Below are positions 25,019-36,212 of a stretch of DNA of 64,000 bases, one piece after another. The DNA is from Ancylobacter moscoviensis (lineage in GTDB: Bacteria; Pseudomonadota; Alphaproteobacteria; Rhizobiales; Xanthobacteraceae). The notes beneath the pieces are model-generated. The model did no database searches and was not told the DNA's origin. It saw only the letters and a list, made by a program, of their open reading frames with translations. The translations under genes and the position numbers were made by a program. Positions within the stretch are counted from its first letter, which is position 1. The number at the start of each line of letters is the position of its first letter. Location: the NCBI RefSeq assembly GCF_007559435.1, contig NZ_VMBP01000004.1:372001-436000 (forward strand), read 5' to 3'.

Positions 25019-27714
25019 GCCGCCTCCTCCTCCGCCGGTGCCTCCGGCGGCAGCGGCAGCCGCAGGGCGATGCGCGTGCCGCGCCGCTGGCCCGGCGCCG
25101 GGCTGCGGGCGGAAACGCTGCCGCCATGGGCCTCGACGATTCCCTTGGTGATGGCAAGGCCGAGCCCCGAGCCGTCGCCGCCATCCCCGGAGCCGCGCGA
25201 GGCGCGCACGAACTTCTCGAACACATGCGGCAGGGTCTCGACCGGGATGCCGGGCCCGTCATCGGTCACCGCGATCACCAGCTGCCCCTCGATGACGGTG
25301 GCGGAGAGGCCGATGCGTGCCTCCCGTCCGGCATAGCGTACGGCATTGGCGACGACATTGCCGAGCGCCTGGTCCATCAGGCTCTGGTCCGCCTGGATCA
25401 ACGGGAGGTCGGGCGCCGCCGTCACCACGAAGCGCTGCGTCGCGCCGCGCCGGCGCACCGCCGAGACCGCGCGGTTCATCAGCTCAACCGCATCGACCCA
25501 ATCCTTGTGGATCTCCAGCGCCCCCGCCTCCAGCCGCGTCATCGACAGGAGGTTGCGCACCATCTGGTCGAGGTTCTCCGCCTCCTCGCGCATCTGCACC
25601 AGAAGGTCGCGGCGGGTCTCCGCCGGTATTTCCGGCCCGTAGTCGATGAGGCTGGTCGCCGCGCCGAGAATGGAGGCGAGCGGGGTGCGGAAATCGTGGC
25701 TGATCGAGGCGAGCAGGATGTTGCGCACCCGCTCGGTCTCGGCAGCAGTGCGCGCCCGCGTCACCTCGGCCGACAGCATGGTGCGCACCAGCGCCGCCGC
25801 GGTCTGCTCGCACAGCGAGCCGAGGATGCGCTCGCTCTCCGCGTCCAGCATGGGCGCCTCCAGATCGCGCTCGATGCCGACCACGCCGATATGCGCCCCG
25901 CTCTCGGCGGCGCCGAGCGGCTGGAACAGCCAGGGCACGCGCGGCAGCGTACCGGTGCCCGCCCCCGCCGCCTCACCATGCTCGAAGGCCCAGGCCGCCG
26001 CCGTCATCGAGCCGGTGTCGAGCCGGTCCTCGGGCGGCCAGGCGGCGGCGATGGAGAGCTCGCCATGTTCCGACAGCAGGATCACGCTCGGATGGCCGAG
26101 CGCCGCGTGCAGCTCCACCGCCGCGGCCTCGGCGACGGAGGTCCGGTCGGCGAGCGAGGAGAGCTTGCGGGTGAACTCGTAGAGCCTCCGGGTCGCCCGC
26201 ATGCGCTGGGCGGCGATGCGGGTCTGCTCGCGCGCCTGCCCGGCGAGAGCCGAGATGATCACCGCCACGATGAGGAACACCAGCAGCGCCAGCAATTCGT
26301 GCGGGCGGGCGACGGTGAAGGTATCCACCGGGTCGATGAAGAAGAAATTATAGGCGAGGAAGGACAGGCCGGAGGCGGTGATCGCCGGCCAGACACCATA
26401 GAGCAGCGCCGGCAGCAGCACGGCGAGCAGATAGAGCATCGAGACGTTGGGCAGCGGCACGAACCGGGACAGGAACAGCCCGACCACGGTGGCGATGCCC
26501 ACGCCGAGCGAGGCCGCGACATAACCCATGAACGGCCCCGCCGGCGGCAGGGCGAACCGGCGGCGCGCCGGCACCTCCCCCGCCTCGGCGGTGACGACGT
26601 GGATCGCCACGCCGTCCGCCCGCTTCACCAGGACATCCGCCAGCGAGGCGCGCAGCCATGAGGTCAGCCGGCGCCGCCGCGCCTTGCCGATGATGATCTG
26701 GGTGACGTTCTCGAAGCGTGCGAAGCGCAGCAGCTCGGCGGCGACGTCCGCCGCGACCAGCGACCGGGTTTCCGCGCCGAGCGTCTCGGCGAGCCGCATG
26801 CCGGCCTCCAGCCGCTTGCGGTCGTCGCCGGACATGACGTATCCAGGCCGCTCGACCGTCACCGCGAACCAGCTCGCATCCATCAGGTCGGCGAGGCGCT
26901 TGGCCTCGCGCACAACGCGCTCGGCGGCGATGTCCGGCCCGACGCAAACCAGCAGCCGCTCGCCGGCCGCCCAGGGCCCCTCGATGGCCGAGCCCTGCAT
27001 GCGCTCGACGAGATCGCTGTCCACCCGCGCCGCCACCCGGCGCAGCGCCAGCTCCCGCAGAGCGGTGAGGTTGGACGGCTTGAAGAAGCTTTGCGCGGCG
27101 CGGGTCGCGGTGTCCTCGACATAGACCTTGCCGTCCGCCAGACGCTTGATCAGCTCGTCGGAGGGCAGGTCGACGAGGATGATCTCGTCCGCCTTCTGCA
27201 GCGCCGTGTCCGGCACGGTCTCGCGCACCCGGACGCCGGTGATCCGCTGCACCACGTCGTTGAGGCTTTCGAGGTGCTGGATGTTGAGCGTGGTCCACAC
27301 GTCGATGCCGGCCGCGAGCAGGTCCTGCACGTCCTGCCAGCGCTTGGGGTGCCGGCTGCCGTCGACGTTGGAATGGGCGTATTCGTCGACCAGCAGCAGA
27401 CCCGGGCGGCGGGCCAGCGCCGCCTCGAGGTCGAACTCCAGCACCAGCCGTCCGCGATAGGCCATGCCCTTGCGCGGGAGGATCTCCATCCCCTCGACCA
27501 GCGCCTCGGTCTCGGCCCGGCCATGCGTCTCGACGATGCCGACAACGATGTCGCCGCCCGCGGCCTTGGCGGCGCGGGCGGCGGAGAGCATCGCGTAGGT
27601 CTTGCCGACCCCGGGGGCGGCGCCGAGATAGATGCGCAGCTTGCCGCGCGCCTCCCGCTCGGCCGCCGCGAGCAGGGCTTCCGGGTCGGCGCGCGGCGGA
27701 TCCTGTGCGCTCAT
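25015..27714 (-). CDS. kdpD: Sensor histidine kinase KdpD
   Basis: An 899-residue K+-sensing kinase with all domains. The N-terminal KdpD domain (about 24-235) carries a Walker A motif, GAAPGVGKTYAM, and LLLVDEYAHSNVDGSRHPKR. A universal-stress-protein-like domain follows (about 250-370). Four transmembrane helices lie at about 395-500 (DUF4118). A GAF-like domain spans about 510-660, and the HisKA H-box is ISHDFRTPLASILG. The ATPase domain shows VVANAVRYAGREARIGLSAT, TDDGPGIP and GDGSGLGLAITKGI. It phosphorylates KdpE. It is 12 bp downstream of kdpC and coupled to kdpE. The length matches the family. Confidence 0.97.
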   Translation of the reverse strand: MSAQDPPRADPEALLAAAEREARGKLRIYLGAAPGVGKTYAMLSAARAAKAAGGDIVVGIVETHGRAETEALVEGMEILPRKGMAYRGRLVLEFDLEAALARRPGLLLVDEYAHSNVDGSRHPKRWQDVQDLLAAGIDVWTTLNIQHLESLNDVVQRITGVRVRETVPDTALQKADEIILVDLPSDELIKRLADGKVYVEDTATRAAQSFFKPSNLTALRELALRRVAARVDSDLVERMQGSAIEGPWAAGERLLVCVGPDIAAERVVREAKRLADLMDASWFAVTVERPGYVMSGDDRKRLEAGMRLAETLGAETRSLVAADVAAELLRFARFENVTQIIIGKARRRRLTSWLRASLADVLVKRADGVAIHVVTAEAGEVPARRRFALPPAGPFMGYVAASLGVGIATVVGLFLSRFVPLPNVSMLYLLAVLLPALLYGVWPAITASGLSFLAYNFFFIDPVDTFTVARPHELLALLVFLIVAVIISALAGQAREQTRIAAQRMRATRRLYEFTRKLSSLADRTSVAEAAAVELHAALGHPSVILLSEHGELSIAAAWPPEDRLDTGSMTAAAWAFEHGEAAGAGTGTLPRVPWLFQPLGAAESGAHIGVVGIERDLEAPMLDAESERILGSLCEQTAAALVRTMLSAEVTRARTAAETERVRNILLASISHDFRTPLASILGAATSLIDYGPEIPAETRRDLLVQMREEAENLDQMVRNLLSMTRLEAGALEIHKDWVDAVELMNRAVSAVRRRGATQRFVVTAAPDLPLIQADQSLMDQALGNVVANAVRYAGREARIGLSATVIEGQLVIAVTDDGPGIPVETLPHVFEKFVRASRGSGDGGDGSGLGLAITKGIVEAHGGSVSARSPAPGQRRGTRIALRLPLPPEAPAEEEAA

Positions 27715-27726
27715 GAAGCCTTTCCG

Positions 27727-28350
27727 TCAGGAGCCCGACACAGTGGCCGGCGCCGCCTCGCCCGGAGCCGGGCGGCCTGGCGCCTGCGGCGCGGCCGCGT
27801 CCAGCGCTATATTGAGCGCCAGCACGTTGACGCGCGGATCGCCGAACACGCCGAGCGGGCGCTTCTCTATGTGCGCCGTGACGAGATCGCGCACAAGGGC
27901 CTCCTCCACGCCGCGCGCCCTGGCGATGCGCGCAACCTGGGCGAGAGCGTTCGCCGGCGAAATATCGGGATCGAGGCCGCTGCCCGAGGTGGTGACGGCG
28001 TCGGCGGGGATCTGCCCCTCGACGCCGGCCCCCCGCAGTGCCGCCGCGTCGGTCTTCAGCCGTTCCGCGAGCTTGGCGCTGGTCGGGCCGAGATTGGTGC
28101 CGGACGAGGCCGCGGCGTCGTAGCCGTTGCCGGCGGCGGACGGGCGGGAGCGAAAGTAGCCCTCTCCGGCGAAGCCCTGGCCGATCAGCCGCGAGCCCAC
28201 GACCACGCCGTCCTTCTCGACGAGCGAGCCGCGTGCCTGCGCCGGGAACAGCGCCTGCGCCACCTCGGTCATCGCCAGCGGATAGGCGATGCCGGTGAGC
28301 AGGGTGAAGGCGATGAGCAGTGTCACCGCCGGACGGAGTTGAGCGAGCAT
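27727..28350 (-). CDS. kdpC: Potassium-transporting ATPase subunit KdpC
   Basis: A 207-residue KdpC with one N-terminal membrane anchor (TLLIAFTLLTGIAYPLAMTE) and the periplasmic domain containing GQGFAGEGYFRSRPSAAGNG, YDAAASSGTNLGPTS and VTTSGSGLDPDISPANALAQ. The last is the most conserved signature of the family. KdpC stabilises the KdpFABC complex. A proline- and alanine-rich C-terminal tail (about 15 residues) goes beyond the usual end. The ATG at 28350 is chosen over a longer frame reaching into kdpB. It is 10 bp downstream of kdpB. Confidence 0.96.
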   Translation of the reverse strand: MLAQLRPAVTLLIAFTLLTGIAYPLAMTEVAQALFPAQARGSLVEKDGVVVGSRLIGQGFAGEGYFRSRPSAAGNGYDAAASSGTNLGPTSAKLAERLKTDAAALRGAGVEGQIPADAVTTSGSGLDPDISPANALAQVARIARARGVEEALVRDLVTAHIEKRPLGVFGDPRVNVLALNIALDAAAPQAPGRPAPGEAAPATVSGS

Positions 28351-28360
28351 GATGGTCTCC

Positions 28361-30445
<2,085 letters not shown>

Positions 30446-30468
30446 CGAATGTCTCCGAACGCGATCTG

Positions 30469-32178
30469 TCAGAAGGTCTTGCCGGCCAGCATCTGCACCT
30501 GCTCGGCGATGGGGCCGAGGGCGAGAGCGGGGAAGAACTGCAGACCGCCGAGGATCAGGATGACGCCGACCAGCAGGCCGACGAACAGCAGCCCGTGGGT
30601 CGGGAAGGTGCCGGTCGAGGCGGTGAGCCGCGTCTTGGAGGCGAGCGAGCCGGCAATCGCCATCATCGGCACGATGTAGGCGAAGCGCCCGAGCAGCATG
30701 GCGAGGCCGAGCGTGGTGTTCCACCAGGGGCTGTTCGCCGAGAGGCCGCCGAAGGCCGAGCCGTTGTTCCCCGCCGCCGAGGAATAGGCGTAGAGGATCT
30801 CCGACAGGCCGTGCGGTCCGGCATTGCCGAGGCCGGAAAGCGCGGTCGGCAGAACCGCTGCCACTGCCGAGAAGCCGAGGATCGCCGTCGGCAGGATCAG
30901 CACGGCGAGGATCGCCATCTTCACCTCGGCCACCTCGATCTTCTTGCCGAGATATTCCGGCGTGCGCCCGACCATCAGCCCCGCCACGAAGACGGCGATG
31001 ATCGACATGACGAGCAGGCCATAGAGGCCGGAGCCGACGCCGCCCGGCAGGATCTCGCCGAGCTGCATCAGGAACATCGGCGCGAGCCCGCCCAGCGGCG
31101 TGAAGGAGCCGTGCATGGCGTTGACGCCGCCGTCCGACAGGCCGGTGGTCACTGCCGCGAAGAGCGAGGAAGCTGCGAGGCCGAAGCGGACCTCCTTGCC
31201 TTCCATGTTGCCGCCGGCGGGATCGACGCCCGCCGCGAGGAGCGAAGGGGTGCCCGCCGCTTCCGCCCAGTAGGCGACCGCGATGCCGGCGACGAGGATG
31301 ACGGCGATCGTCGCGATCAGCGCCCGCGCCTGCCGGCGGTCGCCGATGAGGCGGCCGAAGGCGAAGACGAGCGCCGTGGAGACGACCAGCATCTGCCAGA
31401 TCTCCAGCGCGTTGGAGAGCGCGGTCGGGTTCTCGAACGGGTGCGCGGCGTTGACGTTGAAGAAGCCGCCGCCATTGGTGCCGAGCTGCTTGATCGCCAT
31501 CTGCGTCGCGACCGGCCCCATGGCGATGGTCTGCTGCGCGCCTTCCAGCGTGGTCGCGGCCGCCGTGGCGTCGAGCGTCTGCGGGACGCCCATCCACACC
31601 TGCACCAGCGCCGTGATGACGGCGAGCGGCAGCAGCACATAGAGCGTCGAGCGCGTCATATCGACGAAGAAATTGCCGACGGTCGAGGCATTGGAGCGCG
31701 CGAAGGCCCGCACCAGCGCGACCGCCAGCGCGAGGCCGGTGGCGGCGGAGAGGAAGTTCTGCACCGTGAGCCCGGCCATCTGGCTGAACAGGCTCATGGT
31801 GGTCTCGCCGCCATAGGACTGCCAGTTGGTGTTGGAGACGAAGCTCACCGCCGTGTTGAAGGCGAGGTCGGGGCTCACCCCGGCAAAGCCCAGCGGGTTG
31901 AACGGCAGGAAGCCCTGAAGCCGTAGGATGGCATAGAGCAGCACCAGCCCCGCCGCGTTGAAGGCGAGCATGCCGAGCGTATAGGCGAGCGCGCCCTGTT
32001 CGCGCGCCGGATCGACGCCGGCCAGGCGGTAGAGACCCCGCTCGACGGGGCCGAACACGGTCGAGAGCAGCGTGCGCTCGCCGGCATAGACGCGCGCCAT
32101 GTAGCCGCCAAGCGGCACGGCCGCGACGACGACGAGCGCGAGGACGATGGCTATCTGGAGCCAACCGAGAACGGTCAT
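30469..32178 (-). CDS. kdpA: Potassium-transporting ATPase K+-binding subunit KdpA
   Basis: A 569-residue K+ channel-like subunit with about ten transmembrane helices. Selectivity-filter-type segments are seen in [54 protein letters not shown] and [20 protein letters not shown], which are near-invariant in KdpA. It binds and passes K+, energised by KdpB. Length matches the family (about 557-570). It lies 45 bp downstream of kdpF on the same strand. Confidence 0.97.
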   Translation of the reverse strand: MTVLGWLQIAIVLALVVVAAVPLGGYMARVYAGERTLLSTVFGPVERGLYRLAGVDPAREQGALAYTLGMLAFNAAGLVLLYAILRLQGFLPFNPLGFAGVSPDLAFNTAVSFVSNTNWQSYGGETTMSLFSQMAGLTVQNFLSAATGLALAVALVRAFARSNASTVGNFFVDMTRSTLYVLLPLAVITALVQVWMGVPQTLDATAAATTLEGAQQTIAMGPVATQMAIKQLGTNGGGFFNVNAAHPFENPTALSNALEIWQMLVVSTALVFAFGRLIGDRRQARALIATIAVILVAGIAVAYWAEAAGTPSLLAAGVDPAGGNMEGKEVRFGLAASSLFAAVTTGLSDGGVNAMHGSFTPLGGLAPMFLMQLGEILPGGVGSGLYGLLVMSIIAVFVAGLMVGRTPEYLGKKIEVAEVKMAILAVLILPTAILGFSAVAAVLPTALSGLGNAGPHGLSEILYAYSSAAGNNGSAFGGLSANSPWWNTTLGLAMLLGRFAYIVPMMAIAGSLASKTRLTASTGTFPTHGLLFVGLLVGVILILGGLQFFPALALGPIAEQVQMLAGKTF

Positions 32179-32223
32179 GATGGATGCCTTTCGGCGGAAG
32201 TCTTCGGAAGGGGGAGATGCGCG

Positions 32224-32310
32224 TCAGAACTTCTCGGGCCGCAGCAGGGCGGCCACGAGGTAGACGGCAAGAGCCAGCGCGACGGCGCTGCCGAGAACGA
32301 GGTCGAACAT
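32224..32310 (-). CDS. kdpF: KdpF, small subunit of the K+-transporting ATPase
   Basis: A 28-residue single-helix peptide, [20 protein letters not shown], ending ALLRPEKF. The Y-L-V-x-A-L-L-R-P-E-x-F pattern is that of KdpF, which stabilises the KdpABC complex in the membrane. It lies between the 27-codon ORF and kdpA, the usual place. Confidence 0.92.
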   Translation of the reverse strand: MFDLVLGSAVALALAVYLVAALLRPEKF

Positions 32311-32314
32311 CGCC

Positions 32315-32398
32315 TCACCCCTTCGACACGGTGCGCGCATAGATCGCCATCAGCAGGAAGAAGCCGACGGCGATGGCGAGATAGATGAAATCGAGCAT
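32315..32398 (-). CDS. 27-aa membrane peptide at the head of the kdp operon
   Basis: Begins MLDFIYLAIAVGFFLLMAIY and ends ARTVSKG. It has AAGGAG 8 nt before the ATG and lies 4 bp upstream of kdpF. One transmembrane helix is expected. A similar short ORF precedes kdpF in other alphaproteobacteria as far as I recall, where it is often left unannotated. It may be a second KdpF-like subunit or a leader peptide. Confidence 0.8.
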   Translation of the reverse strand: MLDFIYLAIAVGFFLLMAIYARTVSKG

Positions 32399-32474
32399 GA
32401 TCCAGCTCCTTCTATTGAGCTGGCGACGATCTAGGCGTGCTTGGATAAGGGTTCGATCCGAAATACCGCAGCGC

Positions 32475-32495
32475 CGCATAAAGAACGCATAAAGA
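32475..32495 (-). promoter_or_regulatory. 11-bp-period direct repeat, candidate KdpE binding site
   Basis: On the minus strand TCTTTATGCG occurs twice in tandem, one base apart (period 11, one helical turn), about 77-97 bp before the first kdp ORF. KdpE binds as a head-to-tail dimer to direct T-rich repeats, so the layout fits. It lies directly after the terminator of the upstream gene. Confidence 0.55.
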
Positions 32496-32535
32496 CGGGG
32501 CGGAAGCGCCCTCGCAGGCCCGCTCCCGCCCCGTC
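32494..32535 (-). terminator. Rho-independent terminator of the ferric-reductase-like gene
   Basis: GACGGGGCGGAAGCG (32494-32508) pairs with CGCTCCCGCCCCGTC (32521-32535), one mismatch, followed on the minus strand by a short T-rich run (TTTATG). It ends the upstream gene 10 bp after its stop and thereby insulates the kdp promoter. Confidence 0.75.
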
Positions 32536-32544
32536 CGTCATCAC

Positions 32545-33891
32545 TTACCGGAGCTCGAACAGCTCCTGATGGAACCGACCCTCGACCGGCATGTCATGGG
32601 CGGCGAAGTCGGCCCGCAGCGCAGCGCCGAAGCCGCTGGGACCGCAGAACCACAGGCTCGCCTCCCGCCAGTTCGGCACCGTCTCGCGGATGCGCTTGCC
32701 GGTCAGCCGGCCGTGGCGCGCGTCGATCAGCAGATGCAGGCGCACATTCGCCGCCTGGGCATCGTGCGCGAGGCGCTCCAGCGCCGCCTCGTCCACCTCC
32801 CGCGTGGTGTGGAACAGGTCGATCTCCGGCCGCACGGCGCCGGGCTCCAGCGCCGCCAGCTCCTTCAGCCGCGCCACGAAGGGAGTGATTCCGATGCCGG
32901 CGCCGACCCAGATCTGGTGCGGCAGCCCGTCCTCGAAGGTGAAGCAGCCATAGGGCCCCTCGACGGTGATCTTCTGGCCGACCTTCAGCCGGTCCACCAG
33001 CCCGGTCGTGTGATCGCCGAGCTCCTTGGCGATGAAGGTGACGCTCGGTGCGGCCGGGTTCCACGCCGAGGCGATGGTGTAGGGATGCGCGCCCTCGAAG
33101 GCGTTCGAGGTGGCGAAGGCGAACTGCCCGGCGGCGTGGCCGCGCCATCCGGGCCCCAGCTTCACCACGGCCTCCAGCGAGCGTACGCCGGGATAATGGC
33201 GCAACGCAGCGATCTCGCCGGCGATGCGCCGGCCGGCGCCGATCCGCCCCGCGAGCGAGACGAGGGCCGCATAGCAGCCCGCCAGCAGCAGGATCGCCAT
33301 CACCGGCCCGAGCGGGGTCGTCCACATGCCGTAGTCGAGCAGCACCACGGCATGGAACGCCAGCACGAGATAGGCGACCGGGACGAGCCGGTGGCTGTAG
33401 CGGAAGACGTGGTAGGGAATGAGCTTGATCAGTGCGATCAGCAGCAGCGCGACGACGGCGTAGAAGGCCCATTCGCCCAGCCCCTCGGCGGTGCCCCGCA
33501 GGTCGAGCAGGAACTGGTGGACCGGATCGGTGATCTCCGGCCGCGGGCCGCGATTCGGGCGCTCAAGCAGGCCGAAGCCGACCGCCCATTTCGGCCCCTG
33601 CGACCACAGCCAGTGGAACACCGCCAGTCCCAGCGCGCCGATGCCCAGCCATTTGTGCAGCCGGTACATCTTGTCGAGGCCGCCCAGCCGCGCCTCCGGC
33701 CAGCGCGGCCGCAGCGACAGCACCATCGCCACGCTCATCGCCGCCATCGCCAGAACACCGGTGAGCTGCACCATCTGTCCGCGCAGCGCGAAGAAATTCC
33801 CGGCGGCGAAGATGCCGGGATTCAGTGCCAGCCAGAACAGGCCGAGCACGATCCAGAAGCCCCAGAACAGGCGGTTGTTGACGCGCGTCAT
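32545..33891 (-). CDS. Ferric reductase-like transmembrane flavoprotein
   Basis: A 448-residue protein. The N-terminal half has about six hydrophobic helices with haem-ligand-type histidines (KMYRLHKWLGIGALGLAVFH; RYSHRLVPVAYLVLAFHAV), typical of ferric reductase/NADPH-oxidase-like membrane domains. The C-terminal half is a ferredoxin-NADP+ reductase module, with FAD contacts around HPYTIASAWNP, a QIWVGAGIGITPFVARLKEL nucleotide-binding segment, and the end FCGPSGFGAALR. It should pass electrons from NAD(P)H through FAD and haem across the membrane. It lies upstream of kdp on the same strand but is separated by a terminator. Confidence 0.9.
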   Translation of the reverse strand: MTRVNNRLFWGFWIVLGLFWLALNPGIFAAGNFFALRGQMVQLTGVLAMAAMSVAMVLSLRPRWPEARLGGLDKMYRLHKWLGIGALGLAVFHWLWSQGPKWAVGFGLLERPNRGPRPEITDPVHQFLLDLRGTAEGLGEWAFYAVVALLLIALIKLIPYHVFRYSHRLVPVAYLVLAFHAVVLLDYGMWTTPLGPVMAILLLAGCYAALVSLAGRIGAGRRIAGEIAALRHYPGVRSLEAVVKLGPGWRGHAAGQFAFATSNAFEGAHPYTIASAWNPAAPSVTFIAKELGDHTTGLVDRLKVGQKITVEGPYGCFTFEDGLPHQIWVGAGIGITPFVARLKELAALEPGAVRPEIDLFHTTREVDEAALERLAHDAQAANVRLHLLIDARHGRLTGKRIRETVPNWREASLWFCGPSGFGAALRADFAAHDMPVEGRFHQELFELR

Positions 33892-34063
33892 CGTCGTCTC
33901 CCTTGCGCATCCGGCTACTATCCGCGCTTGGCAGTCCCGGCGCCATGACGCGGGTCAATTCAGGGGAGAAGAAGAGCGATGCGGCGCGCTCGAAACAAGG
34001 CCGACCTTGTCAGCAGCACGCACTCGATTACCGTGCACGCCACCCGAGTTCAGAAAGCATGAC

Positions 34064-34564
34064 ATGTTGATCCGTAACGAAACCGCCGGCGATATCCCCG
34101 CAATCAGCCGGCTCGTCACCGAAGCGCTCCGGATGCTGGCGCAATCCACCGGAACCGAGGCGGGCATCGTTGAGAAACTTCGCGCGGAGGGCGGGCTCAG
34201 CCTCTCTCTCGTGGCCGAGGAGGACGGCGAGATCATCGGCTATCTCGCCGCCTCGCCAGCGCGAATCGGGACTCGGGATGGCTGGAGCCTGATCGGTCCG
34301 CTGGTCGTCTTGCCGTCGAGACATCGCGAGGGCATCGGCAGCGCCCTGATGACCGAGGCCCTGCGCCGGCTGCGGGCGACCAGCCGCGGCGCGGCGCTGG
34401 TGGGCGACCCCGCCTATTACGCCCGGTTCGGCTTTCGGGCGTTCCCGGGTCTGGGCGTGACTGGCTGTCCTCCCGAGGTGGTTCAGGCCCTGCCCTTCGA
34501 CGGCACTGAGCCGCGCGGGGAGCTGATTCATCACCCGGCATTCGGCCTGAACCAGAAGGGTTGA
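34064..34564 (+). CDS. GNAT family N-acetyltransferase (YhbS-like)
   Basis: A 166-residue acetyltransferase. The acetyl-CoA loop is SRHREGIGSALMTEALRRLR (R/Q-x-x-G-x-G/A), and the C-terminal LVGDPAYYARFGFRAFPGLG is typical of the YhbS-like subgroup. The acceptor substrate is unknown. The ATG at 34064 is used; the frame upstream is antisense to the ferric reductase gene and not plausible. It stands alone and is convergent with a VOC gene. Confidence 0.88.
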   Translation: MLIRNETAGDIPAISRLVTEALRMLAQSTGTEAGIVEKLRAEGGLSLSLVAEEDGEIIGYLAASPARIGTRDGWSLIGPLVVLPSRHREGIGSALMTEALRRLRATSRGAALVGDPAYYARFGFRAFPGLGVTGCPPEVVQALPFDGTEPRGELIHHPAFGLNQKG

Positions 34565-34591
34565 CCAAAGGCCCGGCCGCTTCATTCCCCC

Positions 34592-34963
34592 TCAGGATGG
34601 CGCGACCGTATGGGCCGTGATCGCGTAGCCGAACGGATCGCGGAACGCGAAATAGCGGCCGAACGGTCCATCCTTGGGCGCGAAGAGAATGGGCACGCCC
34701 TGCTCGATCAGATGGTCGTGCAGGGCGTCGGCGTCATCACAGCCGAACCAGACGGCAATGCCCTCACCGAGCTTGTCCGTATCTCCGAGGTCGACCACGG
34801 GGATGCGGACGGCGAACGGTATCGGCTTGGTGTCGAACACCACGGCTCCCGGAGGGCTCTTGGCGGCGACCTTCAGCCCCACGACGTCCGCGTAGAATTT
34901 CCGTGCCGCTTCGAGATCTTCGGCTTGGATACCGATGAAATCGGGTCCGATCAGATGGGGCAT
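34592..34963 (-). CDS. VOC family protein, putative target of the adjacent MarR regulator
   Basis: A 123-residue two-module VOC protein: PDFIGIQAEDLEAARKFYAD, then GLKVAAKSPPGAVVFDTKPI, and AFRDPFGYAITAHTVAPS at the end. This pattern resembles glyoxalase/dioxygenase-like proteins of unknown substrate. It starts 72 bp from the divergent MarR-family gene, with a perfect 16-bp palindrome between the two genes. It is therefore likely controlled by that regulator, perhaps in response to a compound it sequesters or modifies. Confidence 0.87.
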   Translation of the reverse strand: MPHLIGPDFIGIQAEDLEAARKFYADVVGLKVAAKSPPGAVVFDTKPIPFAVRIPVVDLGDTDKLGEGIAVWFGCDDADALHDHLIEQGVPILFAPKDGPFGRYFAFRDPFGYAITAHTVAPS

Positions 34964-35020
34964 GATTGGGCTTTCCCTAGGCTACGCGAGCCGGTTAATA
35001 TCAGGAGGCTGATACATAGT

Positions 35021-35036
35021 TATAAGGGCCCTTATA
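35021..35036. promoter_or_regulatory. Perfect 16-bp palindrome, MarR operator candidate
   Basis: TATAAGGGCCCTTATA is perfectly symmetrical and its last base is the first base of the MarR-family ATG (35036). It lies between that gene and the divergent VOC gene. MarR dimers bind such dyads, so binding here would block both the regulator's own translation start region and the divergent promoter. Confidence 0.75.
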
Positions 35037-35485
35037 TGTCAAGACGCAAGGTCCGCGCGCAGATGGACGATCCGTACGCGACGATCGGCTTTGCGTTGAA
35101 GCAGGCTCAACAGGCGCTTCGCACCCGGCTGGATGGCGGACTGCGTGAGATGGGGCTGACGACGCCCCAATATGCGGTGCTCGCCTTCCTGGAAGTCGAA
35201 CCGGGTGCCTCGAACGCCGCGCTCGCGCGCCGCGCCTTCGTGACTCCGCAGACCATGCAGGCCATCCTGGTCGGGCTCGAGCGTTCCGGCTTTATCGCGC
35301 GGACACCCCATCCCGAACACGGGCGCGTTCAGACGACCGAACTGACGGCCCTCGGCCGTAGCACCCTCGAAGCCGCCTCCGGGATCGTGGCCGATGCGGA
35401 GACGCGGCTGCGGAACGCCGCGTCACCTCTTGATCCCCCGATGGTCACGGCACTGCTGCTACGCCTCGCGGAGGCACTCCGTTGA
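35036..35485 (+). CDS. MarR family transcriptional regulator
   Basis: A 149-residue winged-helix regulator. The dimerisation helix is FALKQAQQALRTRLDGGLRE. The DNA-binding region runs LTTPQYAVLAFLEVEPGASN, the recognition helix is FVTPQTMQAILVGLERSGFI, and the wing is RTPHPEHGRVQTTELTALGR. MarR proteins bind palindromes and release on ligand or oxidation; no cysteine is seen here, so a small ligand is more likely. The ATG overlaps the palindrome's last base, consistent with autorepression. Confidence 0.9.
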   Translation: MSRRKVRAQMDDPYATIGFALKQAQQALRTRLDGGLREMGLTTPQYAVLAFLEVEPGASNAALARRAFVTPQTMQAILVGLERSGFIARTPHPEHGRVQTTELTALGRSTLEAASGIVADAETRLRNAASPLDPPMVTALLLRLAEALR

Positions 35486-35749
35486 GCCGCTAACGCCGGA
35501 TGCCCGGTTCTTGCCGAAAGCGGGCCCGTGACGCCGGCCGGAACGGCCAAATGGTTGCCGTGCACCGCATGCAGACTTACCCATGCCCCGACAGCCGCCG
35601 GAGTGGGAGGCGCACAGGCGGCATCAGCCTTGGAGCAACGAAAAGGCGTTCACGTCTCACGGTTGATTGTCGAGCAACCAAACGCCAGAGTGAGCGTTGT
35701 CTAGCGATGGGTAACATGCCGCATCACTCTCGTTTGGAAGGTATCGTCG

Positions 35750-36184
35750 ATGAAAGTCTTGTCGGTACTACGGGGCGGGCTCCTCGCGCTATCAATGCTC
35801 ATAAGCGCCGTATCGATGGCGAGCGCCGCCGACGGCTCAATCAGCATCCGGATCTTGAAGGCCGGATTCGTGGTCGGCGGATCGGCCGGAGACGGTGTGC
35901 TGACGTTTCAGGGCCGCAAATATCCGCTCTCGGTCGGGGGGCTGAGTTATGGCTTCACCTTCGGCGCTTCTGAGACGCGACTCCACGGAACGGTCAGAAA
36001 TATCCGCCGTCCGTCGGACGTTTCAGGGGTCTATGCCCAGGGCGGTGCTGGCGCCGCCCTCGGAAAAGGCGCGCAAGTCGTCGTTCTAACTAACCAGAAC
36101 GGCGCCATTTTGGAGCTGAGCGGCGAGCAAAAGGGCGTAATCGTCAGCCTTGACTTGAGCGGACTAGCTTTGTCGCTGAAGTGA
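35750..36184 (+). CDS. Hypothetical secreted protein
   Basis: A 144-residue protein with a signal peptide (LRGGLLALSMLISAVSMASA, cleavage before ADG). The mature part is glycine-rich with repeated short strands: LKAGFVVGGSAGDGVLTFQG, then LSVGGLSYGFTFGASETRL, then VYAQGGAGAALGKGAQVVVL. The pattern is reminiscent of SYLF/DUF1134-type lipid- or envelope-associated proteins, but I cannot assign a family. GGAAGG lies before the ATG. It stands alone between degenerate stretches, likely acting in the periplasm. Confidence 0.7.
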   Translation: MKVLSVLRGGLLALSMLISAVSMASAADGSISIRILKAGFVVGGSAGDGVLTFQGRKYPLSVGGLSYGFTFGASETRLHGTVRNIRRPSDVSGVYAQGGAGAALGKGAQVVVLTNQNGAILELSGEQKGVIVSLDLSGLALSLK

Positions 36185-36212
36185 GGAACTCCACGGAGTA
36201 TCGGCGCCCTCG

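Noticed and set aside
35500..35973. 157-codon frame overlapping the secreted hypothetical protein
   Set aside because: Arg-rich shadow frame; the overlapping frame has a signal peptide and a better ribosome binding site.
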